A DNA stretch of 11,597 nucleotides from Deferribacteres bacterium JdFR-76 (lineage in GTDB: Bacteria > Zhuqueibacterota > JdFR-76), in the NCBI GenBank assembly GCA_002011685.1, contig MTOL01000242.1:1686-13282 (forward strand), given 5' to 3'. The notes below the pieces were generated by a model, which was not told the origin of the DNA, searched no databases, and worked only from the letters and a program-made list of their open reading frames with translations. Made by a program: the position numbers and the translations under genes. Shown here piece after piece: positions 1-6,582 of this stretch. Position 1 is the stretch's first letter. The number at the start of each line of letters is the position of its first letter.

Positions 1-13
1 GAAAGGAGAAAAA

Positions 14-790
14 ATGCACCGACGGTTTATTTCAGGTTTATTAATGTTTGCCGCACTTTCGGCTCTTCCGCTCAATGCCCAGGTTGAGGTGAGCCGCCTT
101 TTGCTCCAGGCAAAAGAAAGCCTTTATCAGGCGACGAACCGCTGGGATGAAAAAGAGCTTATCAGGGCCCGCTCGATGTTTGAAAGGTTGTTGATGCAGA
201 AGCGCCACCTGGCGCTGGTCCACTATTACATTGGCCTGGCAGATTACCGCCTTTCTTCACGCTACTATATGCAAAACAGCCGTGAGGCGCTCAAATTTTT
301 GGATGATGGAATCCAGCATCTGGAAAAGGCCATCGGATACGACAGCAAATTCGCTGATGCATACGCGCTGCTGGCCACGTTGTACGGCCAGAAAATCGGA
401 TTGGAGCCGGCCGCCACCATGGAGCTGGGTCCGCAGAGCTGGACGCTTATGGAAACGGCTCTGCACTTGCAGCCAGACAACCCCCGGGTGCGCATGCTGA
501 AAGCCGTTTCGACCTATTACACACCGGAGCAGTACGGAGGAAGCCGGGAAAAAGGCAAATCTCAGCTTATTGCAGCCCTCTCTCTATTTGAAAAAGAATC
601 CCCGAACAGCCCGCTCCAGCCGGATTGGGGGTACGAGGAGGCCCTCTCCATGCTGGCAACGTGGTACATTGAATCCGAAAAACCGGATTCCGCTCTGTAC
701 TATGCCCAAAAGGCCATTCAGATTAACCCGGAGTATGGCTGGGCACGAACCCTGATGGATAGCCTGAATCAGAAAAACAAGAAACAGTAA
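14..790 (+). CDS. Exported tetratricopeptide-repeat (TPR) protein
   Basis: A 258-residue protein of unknown specific function. Residues 1-22 form a clear Sec signal peptide: two arginines at the N-terminus, a hydrophobic core (GLLMFAALSALPL) and a likely signal-peptidase I cleavage after LNA. The mature part is almost wholly helical. It has TPR-like units around residues 92-125 (LEKAIGYDSKFADAYALLA) and, most clearly, near the C-terminus at about 211-250 (ALYYAQKAIQINPEYGWAR), with the usual alternation of small and aromatic residues. TPR proteins are protein-protein scaffolds; no catalytic domain is visible, so it probably acts in the periplasm or at the cell surface. The start is supported by GAAAGGAG at bases 1-8, directly upstream. 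The window begins 13 bases before the gene, so its promoter and any upstream operon partners cannot be seen. It is separated from the next gene by over 300 bases and is likely the last gene of its unit. The TPR call is firm; the role is unknown. Confidence 0.8.
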   Translation: MHRRFISGLLMFAALSALPLNAQVEVSRLLLQAKESLYQATNRWDEKELIRARSMFERLLMQKRHLALVHYYIGLADYRLSSRYYMQNSREALKFLDDGIQHLEKAIGYDSKFADAYALLATLYGQKIGLEPAATMELGPQSWTLMETALHLQPDNPRVRMLKAVSTYYTPEQYGGSREKGKSQLIAALSLFEKESPNSPLQPDWGYEEALSMLATWYIESEKPDSALYYAQKAIQINPEYGWARTLMDSLNQKNKKQ

Positions 791-1051
791 AAAACCAGAG
801 CAGAACGTCCAAAACCAGAAAACCTGCAGATTCAGACCACCACAGGCACCTGACAGGGGGGAACCCGCACCGGGTGGGGCCTTTCGGCCGCCAGGGTCCA
901 AAAATTCCCGCTGCAGAAAAAGCCGGAAAAAGGGCCCGGCACACCCGGGCTGTTGGGAACAATACTCTTTGAGCAAATACATTCATTCCGGTGATTTTAC
1001 AAGAAAAAAGCATTCTAACGACTTAATTCCGCGGGGGTTACGGCTTTTCTG
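791..1051. other. Gene-free region with GC-rich inverted repeats
   Basis: No credible gene lies here. Open frames on the minus strand have no domain-like composition. The stretch contains several GC-rich potential hairpins. ACCCG (863-867) pairs with CGGGT (871-875) around a CAC loop. GGCC (878-881) pairs with GGCC (886-889) around TTTC. GCCCGG (934-939) pairs with CCGGGC (945-950) around five bases. The first two are flanked by ACCTG (848-852) and CAGGGT (892-897), which could pair with one bulge to enclose them. No T-run follows any of them, so none is a standard intrinsic terminator, although they may still end or stabilise the upstream TPR transcript. The right end (about 980-1051) is AT-richer and leads into the promoter of the glycosyltransferase operon. 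Confidence 0.5.
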
Positions 1052-1079
1052 TTGAAATTTCGCCTCCATCCATTATATT
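1052..1079 (+). promoter_or_regulatory. Sigma-70-like promoter of the GT4-GH130-aminopropyltransferase operon
   Basis: TTGAAA at 1052-1057 (five of six to the -35 consensus) and TATATT at 1074-1079 (five of six to the -10 consensus) are separated by 16 bases. The predicted start point near 1086-1087 gives a leader of about 23 bases before the ATG at 1110, just enough for the GGAGGG ribosome site. Position, spacing and the following operon all agree. It is predicted from sequence only. Confidence 0.6.
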
Positions 1080-1109
1080 CAATTGGTTAAATTGGAGGGA
1101 GAAGGGACG

Positions 1110-2249
1110 ATGCGGGTTGGTTTCATTTCCACATATCCGCCAACGGAATGTGGAATTGCAACGTACACACAGTATTTGACCGAAGCGCTGCGAAAACAGC
1201 GTGCCGATGTTTACGTGATCTCTCACATCGGCGGGTCCGGCTTCCAGGTTTTCCCCTCTTTTGATTATGAAGATCCCGACCTGGCGGAGCGGGCCTTTTC
1301 CGCTATGATCCGCTTCACACCCGATGTGGTGCATGTCCAGCATGAATTTGGCCTTTACGGCAAAGATCTGGGCGTAAATGTTGTGCCCCTCATTCTGAAA
1401 TTCCGGCTCATCGGGATTCCGGTGGTAACAACCCTGCACACCGTTTACCCGAATCCATCGGAGAACCATCTGCTGATTCTCGATGCCATCATTCAAAATT
1501 CCACACGCATCATCGTGCATGATACTTTTCAGAAACAAATCCTTTGCACGAAATTGGGTGAATCGCGCGGAGAAAAGATTCACATTATTCCGCACGGCGC
1601 CCGGGAACTTGAGCCCATCCAAAACGCCAAAGAGATTCTGGGGTTACCAAGAGATAAGAAGGTCGTGCTTCTGATCGGCTATTTCCGCCCCAGCAAAAAT
1701 TTCGAACTGATCGTTGACCTTTTCCCGCAGATTTTGAAGGAGTTTCCTGACGTAATTCTGGTGGTAGCTGGCAAAATCCGCGGAAAAGAGTTTATTGATT
1801 ACCGGAACATGCTGTTTCAGCGGATTGAATCGTCTCCAGCGCGGGAGAATATTTACCTCATCCGGGGACAGCTCCCGCAAAATGTGTTCGACACCATCCT
1901 ATCCAGTGCAGACGTGGTGGTGCTACCTTACCAGATGACCTCGCAAAGCGGGATTCTGGCCCATTCGCTGGCCTTTCACCGGCCCATTGTGGCCAGCAAT
2001 AGCATTGGCGTCCGTTCCGTTATTGAACGGTCCGGTGCGGGACTGATTGCCAGCAACCCCGATGAATTTGTGGAATCCATCGTACGGATTCTCCGCGACG
2101 AAGACCTGGCCCGTACGCTTTCAGACCGGGCCAGAGCCTATGTGAAGGATGTCATTGGCTGGTCACTGGTGGCCCAAAAACACCTGGACATCTACCGCGA
2201 TGTCACCGAAACGCCTTCACTGGAATCGCGAATCATCTGGGTGGACTAG
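1110..2249 (+). CDS. GT4-family glycosyltransferase (GT-B fold)
   Basis: A 379-residue retaining-type glycosyltransferase that would transfer a sugar, probably mannose or glucose from a nucleotide sugar, at the cytoplasmic side. The N-terminal Rossmann half starts with RVGFISTYPPTECGIATYT, the acceptor-side loop typical of this GT4 branch, followed by VHVQHEFG (about 74-81) and VVTTLHTV (105-112). The C-terminal donor half (Glycos_transf_1) begins near KKVVLLIGYFRPSKNF (183-198) and includes NIYLIRGQL and ADVVVLPYQMTSQSG. The usual E-x7-E donor motif is not kept: the segment reads PYQMTSQSGILAHSLAF (273-289), as in a GT4 subset with an QSG variant. The start is set at the ATG at 1110 because GGAGGG lies at 1095-1100; an in-frame TTG at 1083 would place the start upstream of that site. 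It is the first gene of an operon, with an 18-base gap to a GH130 gene. GT4-GH130 pairing suggests synthesis and turnover of a mannoside (inference). Family is certain; the sugars are unknown. Confidence 0.88.
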   Translation: MRVGFISTYPPTECGIATYTQYLTEALRKQRADVYVISHIGGSGFQVFPSFDYEDPDLAERAFSAMIRFTPDVVHVQHEFGLYGKDLGVNVVPLILKFRLIGIPVVTTLHTVYPNPSENHLLILDAIIQNSTRIIVHDTFQKQILCTKLGESRGEKIHIIPHGARELEPIQNAKEILGLPRDKKVVLLIGYFRPSKNFELIVDLFPQILKEFPDVILVVAGKIRGKEFIDYRNMLFQRIESSPARENIYLIRGQLPQNVFDTILSSADVVVLPYQMTSQSGILAHSLAFHRPIVASNSIGVRSVIERSGAGLIASNPDEFVESIVRILRDEDLARTLSDRARAYVKDVIGWSLVAQKHLDIYRDVTETPSLESRIIWVD

Positions 2250-2267
2250 AAGGAGGTACGGAAAGGG

Positions 2268-3215
2268 ATGAACCGATTGTACCCGTTCAAACGGTTCAAA
2301 GGAAACCCGATTCTCACCCGGGAAGATGTCCCTTATCCGTGTAATACTGTCTTCAATGCGGCTGCCTGCAAATTCCGGGACGAATACATTCTGCTGCTGC
2401 GCATCGAAGATCTGAGCGGCGTGAGCCACCTTACCATCGCCCGCTCCGAAAACGGGTACGAATTTGAGGTGGACAGTGAACCATGGATCGTCCCGTCCAA
2501 CGACGAACGCTTTGAACCTTACGAACGGTATGGTATTGAAGATCCGCGTATCACGCAAATTGAAGAATATTATTACATTACGTACACCGCATTCGGTCCC
2601 TTTGGCCCGCGCGTGGGCATTGGGAGGACAAAGGATTTTGTCAAGTTTGAACGGATTTCTTTTGCCACCGAAGTGGACAATAAAGATGCCGTGCTCTTTC
2701 CAGAGAAAATAGACGGTTTGTACGTAATGATCGACCGGCCACTGGGCTGGGGCGCTCAGCGCGGCGACATCTGGATTCAGTTTTCTCCCGATCTGGTCTT
2801 CTGGGGAAAGGCCAGGGTGCTTCTTTCTCCCGAACCGGGATGGAGCTCAGCCAAGCTGGGGATTTCCACACCGCCCATTAAGACCGAAAAAGGATGGCTT
2901 GCCTTTTATCATGGTGTCCGCGAGACAGGCGGTGGACGCCTTTACCGCGTAGGGGCCATACTCATGGATCTGAAACATCCGGAAAAAATTATCGGGTACA
3001 CGCCACACTTCATTTTTGGGCCGGAAGAAGATTACGAACGCACTGGCGACGTACCCAATGTCGTGTTCCCTTGCGGCGTTATCCTGGAAGATGACAGGAC
3101 ACTGAAGCTTTATTACGGTGCAGCCGACACCTGCATCGCTCTGGCAGAAGCACACCTGGATGACATCATCCGCCTGTGCCTGCTTGAAAAAGAAAAAGTG
3201 CGAACAGGAAAATAG
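2268..3215 (+). CDS. GH130 family beta-mannoside phosphorylase/hydrolase
   Basis: A 315-residue five-bladed beta-propeller enzyme of glycoside hydrolase family 130. Members phosphorolyse beta-mannosides (for example beta-1,4-mannosylglucose or mannooligosaccharides) to mannose 1-phosphate; some subfamilies are plain beta-1,2-mannosidases. Family blocks in order: FKGNPILTRED (10-20), NTVFNAAACKF (26-36), LLLRIEDLSG (42-51), YGIEDPRIT (88-96, whose Asp92 matches the family's catalytic acid), VDNKDAVLFPEKIDG (136-150), MIDRPLG (154-160), LAFYHGV (211-217) and GDVPNVVFPCG (260-270). Basic residues that phosphorylase members use to bind phosphate appear to have counterparts (Arg157, His215), which favours phosphorolysis, but the assignment to a subfamily by eye is uncertain. 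No signal peptide is present, so it is cytoplasmic, as expected for a phosphorylase. Length is normal. AGGAGG at 2251-2256 supports the start. It is sandwiched between the glycosyltransferase and the aminopropyltransferase in one operon; it may recycle or trim the glycosyltransferase's product (inference). Confidence 0.88.
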   Translation: MNRLYPFKRFKGNPILTREDVPYPCNTVFNAAACKFRDEYILLLRIEDLSGVSHLTIARSENGYEFEVDSEPWIVPSNDERFEPYERYGIEDPRITQIEEYYYITYTAFGPFGPRVGIGRTKDFVKFERISFATEVDNKDAVLFPEKIDGLYVMIDRPLGWGAQRGDIWIQFSPDLVFWGKARVLLSPEPGWSSAKLGISTPPIKTEKGWLAFYHGVRETGGGRLYRVGAILMDLKHPEKIIGYTPHFIFGPEEDYERTGDVPNVVFPCGVILEDDRTLKLYYGAADTCIALAEAHLDDIIRLCLLEKEKVRTGK

Positions 3216-3236
3216 AAAAAATGGGAGGAGATCCGA

Positions 3237-4190
3237 ATGGCATTTGCAGAAATTGGCACCAACTTGTGGATCAGCGAAAACATATCGCCCTGGGACATTT
3301 ATTACCACGGGATCACCAAGCTCCTGGCTTACAAGCAAACCAAATATCAGGAAATGATCATCGCCGAAACGGGTATGTATGGCAAGGCGCTGATTCTGGA
3401 CGGGAAATGGCAATCTTCTACAGGAGATGAATTTCTCTATCACGAGCCGCTTGTGCATCCGGCCATGATCTTCCACGGCCATCCGGAAACGGTGTTGGTG
3501 CTGGGTGGCGGCGAGGGAGCAACGGTCCGGGAAGTAATCCGCTGGAAAACCGTAAAAAAAGTCGTAATGGTGGATATCGACGAAGAAGTAGTGGAAGCCT
3601 GCAAAATCCACCTGCCAGAAATGCACCAGAATGCTTTCGACGATCCACGGGTGGAGGTCCTCTTCCAGGATGCGCTGAATGTCCTGGACAACTCCCAAAA
3701 CGAGTGGGATATCATCATTTCGGACCTTTCCGACCCCATCGAAGAGGGCCCGTCTTTCAAATTGTTCACGAAAGAATATTTTGAGAAAGCCCGCCGCGCC
3801 CTCAAGGAAGATGGGTATTTCGTCATTCAGGCCGGACCCGTTTCGCCGGGAGAAATCCGGATGCACGCCCGCCTGGTAAAAACCATGCAGACGGTTTTCA
3901 AAAACGTGCATTCATACGCCTCCTTCGTCCCAACCTACGGATCCCCCTGGGGGTTTGCCCTCGGCTCGTCGCGTCCCATTCCCACCCGTCCCGAACCGGA
4001 AGAAATCGACCGGATTCTCCGCGAAAAGACAACGGGTGGATTGCGGATGCTGGATGGTACCGCCATGCTGGGTTTGATGAACAACAATGCGTTTGTGCGC
4101 CGTGTGATCGAACAGGAAACACAGATCTACACTTTATCGGAGCCACCCAAATTTTTTGGAAAGGGAACCCTGGGAAAGGAGGAAAAATAG
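3237..4190 (+). CDS. speE: Polyamine aminopropyltransferase, thermospermine-synthase (ACL5)-like
   Basis: A 317-residue transferase that moves the aminopropyl group of decarboxylated S-adenosylmethionine onto a polyamine acceptor. Features seen: YGKALILDGKWQSSTGDEF (48-66), the nucleotide loop VLGGGEGAT (88-96), the acidic pair VDID (112-115), the adenine-side QDA (144-146), and the catalytic DLSDP (163-167), equivalent to the aspartates that deprotonate and hold the acceptor amine in spermidine synthases. The acceptor loop reads FVIQAGP (195-201), not the QGES/QCES form of typical spermidine synthases. This, the C-terminal SPWGFALGS and the EQETQIY segment resemble plant ACL5 thermospermine synthase and the Thermus enzyme that uses agmatine or longer polyamines. 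The true product could therefore be spermidine, aminopropylagmatine or thermospermine; the symbol speE names the family only. GGGAGGAG (3223-3230) precedes the start. It is the last gene of the operon, 21 bases after GH130, followed by an intrinsic terminator. No speD, which would supply the donor, is in the window. Confidence 0.9.
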   Translation: MAFAEIGTNLWISENISPWDIYYHGITKLLAYKQTKYQEMIIAETGMYGKALILDGKWQSSTGDEFLYHEPLVHPAMIFHGHPETVLVLGGGEGATVREVIRWKTVKKVVMVDIDEEVVEACKIHLPEMHQNAFDDPRVEVLFQDALNVLDNSQNEWDIIISDLSDPIEEGPSFKLFTKEYFEKARRALKEDGYFVIQAGPVSPGEIRMHARLVKTMQTVFKNVHSYASFVPTYGSPWGFALGSSRPIPTRPEPEEIDRILREKTTGGLRMLDGTAMLGLMNNNAFVRRVIEQETQIYTLSEPPKFFGKGTLGKEEK

Positions 4191-4216
4191 CCCGGACCCC
4201 TTCTCGCGAAATTGCC

Positions 4217-4248
4217 GCCCGCCTGAAATTTTCGGGCGGGCTTTTTTT
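4217..4248 (+). terminator. Intrinsic (Rho-independent) terminator of the GT4-GH130-speE operon
   Basis: GCCCGCCTGAA (4217-4227) pairs with TTCGGGCGGGC (4231-4241) as an 11-bp stem with one T-G wobble and a three-base loop, followed directly by seven T residues (4242-4248). It starts 27 bases after the aminopropyltransferase stop codon and is the only textbook terminator in the window. Confidence 0.93.
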
Positions 4249-4407
4249 GCGGATGGAATCTCCCGGGGGCAAAGATTTCTGTCCGAAGAGCCATTTTTTT
4301 GAAACGACTTCGGAGAACTTCCGTATCTTAGTCGAAGGCACAATGCGCATCCGCTCGACCGAATTTGAATAATGCGGTACCATACAAACGACCGGAGGGC
4401 AGTAAAA

Positions 4408-5412
4408 ATGATCCGATCAAGTCGGCTATTTTGTTTCGCTATCCTTTTTATTTTCACAGTCACAGCAGAATCCGGTAACGCCCGCTATCGGGATACTGTG
4501 GAGAAAAGTTTCACCGTTAAGCCGGGTGGAACGCTTCATGTTCGTACGGATCGAGGCGATATCGAAATTACCACGCATTCCGCCAACCAAGTGGATGTGG
4601 TCATCGAGAGGCGCGTTCGGACTTCCGATCGCGAAGAGGCGCAGGATATCCTCCGCGATGTGGAGATCACCATGGAACAGGATGGCAACGATGTGACTGT
4701 GGAGGTAAATTATCCGGGGGAGGAAAGCTGGGGATTCTGGCGGCGCAGGTTGCGGCCCTGGTGGCGAATCCGGGTCAAAGTGCCAAAAACGTACAATGCT
4801 CAGCTCAAAACATCTGGAGGCGATATTTCCGTCCAGCAGCTGGATGGGGAGTTAAAATGCACCACATCTGGTGGGGATCTTGAACTGGTAGAGATCACCG
4901 GACCCATCCGTGCCAGGACAAGCGGTGGCGATATTTACGTAGAAAGTTGCACAAAGGACGTGGATGTGGTAACATCCGGTGGCGATGTCGAAATTCACAA
5001 TGTAGAAGGAAGCGTTGAGGCAACCACATCTGGAGGGGATATTACTGTTACGCGCGTGCGGGGGGAAGTAAGGGTGCGCACCTCAGGTGGGGACATTGAG
5101 GTAATCAATGCTGGAAAAACCGTAGAAGCCAGGACGTCCGGCGGGGACATCCGCGCAAGCTTCAAGAAACAGCCGGATACCGAATGCCATCTGATCACGA
5201 CGGGCGGGAACATTTACGTCTACATGGCCGAAAACCTCCGTTTCGATATCGAGGCTTCCACTACCAGCGGCCTTATTAAATCGGAACTGCCTTTAACGAT
5301 CCAGGGAGAAATCTCCAGGCGGAGAATTGATGGAAAAATTAATGGTGGCGGACCGGTGCTGGTTGTACGCACATCGGGCGGGAACATTTACCTGAAAAAA
5401 ATCAGCCGGTGA
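4408..5412 (+). CDS. Exported DUF4097-type beta-repeat protein
   Basis: A 334-residue secreted or surface protein of the DUF4097 ('putative adhesin') type. Residues 1-25 form a signal peptide (IRSSRLFCFAILFIFTVTA core) with probable cleavage near SGNA. After a first beta region (about 28-130, containing RTDRGDIEITT, an early relative of the repeat), residues 135-260 consist of seven back-to-back 18-residue units beginning TSGGD, followed by looser copies (TTGGNIYVY, TTSGLIKSE, TSGGNIYLK). One such turn per unit is expected to give a right-handed parallel beta-helix or solenoid. No enzyme motif, membrane anchor, LPxTG or lipobox is visible. The start is the ATG at 4408 because GGAGGG lies at 4394-4399; an in-frame ATG at 4372 would put an unlikely charged stretch ahead of the signal peptide. 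It stands alone: a terminator ends the operon before it, and nadA converges from the other side. A weak promoter-like pair (TTGAAA 4299-4304, TATCTT 4324-4329, spacing 19) lies upstream. The function is unknown. Confidence 0.82.
   Translation: MIRSSRLFCFAILFIFTVTAESGNARYRDTVEKSFTVKPGGTLHVRTDRGDIEITTHSANQVDVVIERRVRTSDREEAQDILRDVEITMEQDGNDVTVEVNYPGEESWGFWRRRLRPWWRIRVKVPKTYNAQLKTSGGDISVQQLDGELKCTTSGGDLELVEITGPIRARTSGGDIYVESCTKDVDVVTSGGDVEIHNVEGSVEATTSGGDITVTRVRGEVRVRTSGGDIEVINAGKTVEARTSGGDIRASFKKQPDTECHLITTGGNIYVYMAENLRFDIEASTTSGLIKSELPLTIQGEISRRRIDGKINGGGPVLVVRTSGGNIYLKKISR
4810..5187 (+). repeat. Seven tandem 54-base units encoding 18-residue TSGGD repeats
   Basis: Units start at exactly 4810, 4864, 4918, 4972, 5026, 5080 and 5134, each opening with a TSGGD pentapeptide (I, L or V next). 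The DNA copies differ strongly at synonymous positions: Thr is written ACA, ACC or ACG, and Ser TCT, TCC, TCA or AGC. The protein repeat is therefore old and held by selection, not a recent slippage array. The seventh unit diverges after its first six residues. Confidence 0.95.
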
Positions 5413-5527
5413 GCCTGACCCCAGCCTGGCCTTCCCTAATTCCCTTAAAATGGCGGTGCCATTCCAGTGAGATGGCTCCGCTACGGTGCGTTGCGAAGCC
5501 GTTCAAACTTGTAAAATTGCACCCGGG
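5413..5527. other. Short convergent intergenic region with an imperfect hairpin
   Basis: This is the gap between the DUF4097-type gene and the convergent nadA. On the minus strand GGCTTCGC (5500-5493) can pair with GCGGAGCC (5481-5474), an 8-bp stem with one G-U wobble; on the plus strand the same pair is a C-A mismatch. No T-run follows on either strand, so it is at most a weak transcript-end signal for nadA. Nothing else stands out. Confidence 0.3.
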
Positions 5528-6478
5528 TCAGCCAATAGAAACCATGCGTTCGATACTGCGGTAGGCCTTCTTACGGATCTCTTCTGGAACATTGACTTCG
5601 TAAATTTCCTGTTCCAGGGAAGCCAGAAGCTTATCTACCGTGATCATTTTCATATACTCACAGATCGCTTCATCGGAGACCGGATGGAATTCCTTTTCGG
5701 GAGCTTCTTTTTCCAATCGGTGAAGAATGCCGACTTCCGTGGCCACCACAAACGCATGTTTTCCGGACTGCTGAGCATGCCGGACCATCCCTTCTGTGGA
5801 AAAGATGTAAGTGGGCCGGTCAATGTCGCCCTCTGCGGCGTGAAGCATGCAGGTAGTGGAACAGCCGCATTCCGGATGAACCAGAAGATCAGCGCCAGGG
5901 TACTTTTCTACCGCCCGGTTGATCTTCTCAAGATTGATGGCCGCATGTACATGACACTCACCCGCCCAGATCTGCATGTTCCGCCGGCCCGTCATCCGCT
6001 TGACGTACATGCCCAGAAACATATCCGGTAAAAACAGAATGGGCTTATCTTCCGGTATGCTCTGAACAATTTGCACGGCGTTGCCGCTGGTACAGCAGTA
6101 ATCCAGTTCTGCTTTAATTTCCGCAGAAGTGTTCACATAGCCCACCACCACCGCGTCCGGATTGTCTGCTTTCCAGCGGCGCAGGTCCTCTACCGTAATG
6201 GAATCCACCAGGGAGCAACCGGCTTCACGATCCGGGATAAGTACCTTTTTGTCCGGGTTGAGGATCTTCGCCGTTTCTGCCATAAAATAAACACCACAAA
6301 ATACAATCAGGTCTTTTTCGGTTTTCTGGGCCATCCGGGCAAGTCCCAGTGAATCGCCCACGTAGTCCGCCACGTCCTGAATGGGGGCAATCTGGTAATT
6401 ATGCGCAAGGATGATAGCATTCTTTTCACGGCGTAACGCATCAATCCGCTGCAGTTTCTCATCCAGTGTCATTTCCAT
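5528..6478 (-). CDS. nadA: Quinolinate synthase NadA
   Basis: A 316-residue enzyme that condenses iminoaspartate with dihydroxyacetone phosphate to make quinolinate, the precursor of NAD, in the cytoplasm. It needs an oxygen-sensitive [4Fe-4S] cluster. The three cluster cysteines expected from known NadA structures are present: Cys61 in VFCGVYFMAETAKI, Cys175 in GECHVHA, and Cys273 in EAICEYMKMIT. Other family blocks are ILAHNYQ (23-29, substrate histidine), GDSLGLA (41-47), HPECGCSTTC (201-210, extra cysteines common in one NadA branch), FSTEGMV (226-232) and ATEVGILHRL (246-255). Length matches the short bacterial form. The ATG at 6478 is chosen because AAGGAG sits at 6490-6485 with six bases of spacing; a GTG at 6493 would swallow that site. 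No nadB or nadC is adjacent. It diverges from the aldo/keto reductase gene and converges with the DUF4097-type gene, so it is monocistronic here. Confidence 0.97.
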   Translation of the reverse strand: MEMTLDEKLQRIDALRREKNAIILAHNYQIAPIQDVADYVGDSLGLARMAQKTEKDLIVFCGVYFMAETAKILNPDKKVLIPDREAGCSLVDSITVEDLRRWKADNPDAVVVGYVNTSAEIKAELDYCCTSGNAVQIVQSIPEDKPILFLPDMFLGMYVKRMTGRRNMQIWAGECHVHAAINLEKINRAVEKYPGADLLVHPECGCSTTCMLHAAEGDIDRPTYIFSTEGMVRHAQQSGKHAFVVATEVGILHRLEKEAPEKEFHPVSDEAICEYMKMITVDKLLASLEQEIYEVNVPEEIRKKAYRSIERMVSIG

Positions 6479-6510
6479 CCTACGCTCCTTCACCTAACCC
6501 TATGAAAATC

Positions 6511-6539
6511 TTGAAATTCAATTCGCCAGAACCTAAAAT
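6511..6539 (+). promoter_or_regulatory. Rightward promoter for the aldo/keto reductase-dacB unit
   Basis: TTGAAA at 6511-6516 and TAAAAT at 6534-6539, spaced by 17 bases; each hexamer matches the sigma-70 consensus at five of six positions. The predicted start point near 6546 gives a leader of about 110 bases that contains the palindrome at 6583-6598. Its -10 overlaps the -10 of the leftward nadA promoter. Confidence 0.55.
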
Positions 6540-6563
6540 ATCACAATCGGTGCCCATTTTCAA
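6535..6563 (-). promoter_or_regulatory. Leftward promoter for nadA
   Basis: Read on the minus strand, TTGAAA (6563-6558) and TATTTT (6540-6535) are separated by 17 bases. The predicted start near 6528 gives a leader of about 50 bases before the nadA ATG. The -10 is the complement of the bases that form the rightward -10, so the two promoters are superimposed. Confidence 0.55.
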
Positions 6564-6582
6564 AAAAATTCTTATTCTGAAA

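Noticed and set aside
841..900. Possible small SRP RNA or cobalamin riboswitch, because of CCTGAC/GTCAGG and GGTG-like pieces in the GC-rich gap.
   Set aside because: The conserved GGAAGGAAGCAG tetraloop region of SRP RNA and the cobalamin core motifs are absent on both strands.
2847..3911. A 354-codon open frame on the minus strand across the GH130 and aminopropyltransferase genes, with an AAGGAGG-like site before its ATG.
   Set aside because: It is fully antisense to two well-conserved enzymes and spans their junction. Its product shows no recognisable domain and is rich in Phe/His, as expected from reverse reading of biased codons. The ribosome-site match is chance.
5486..6031. A 181-codon plus-strand frame opposite nadA.
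   Set aside because: nadA is certain on the minus strand from its cluster cysteines and family blocks; the plus-strand frame is its shadow and has no domain signal.
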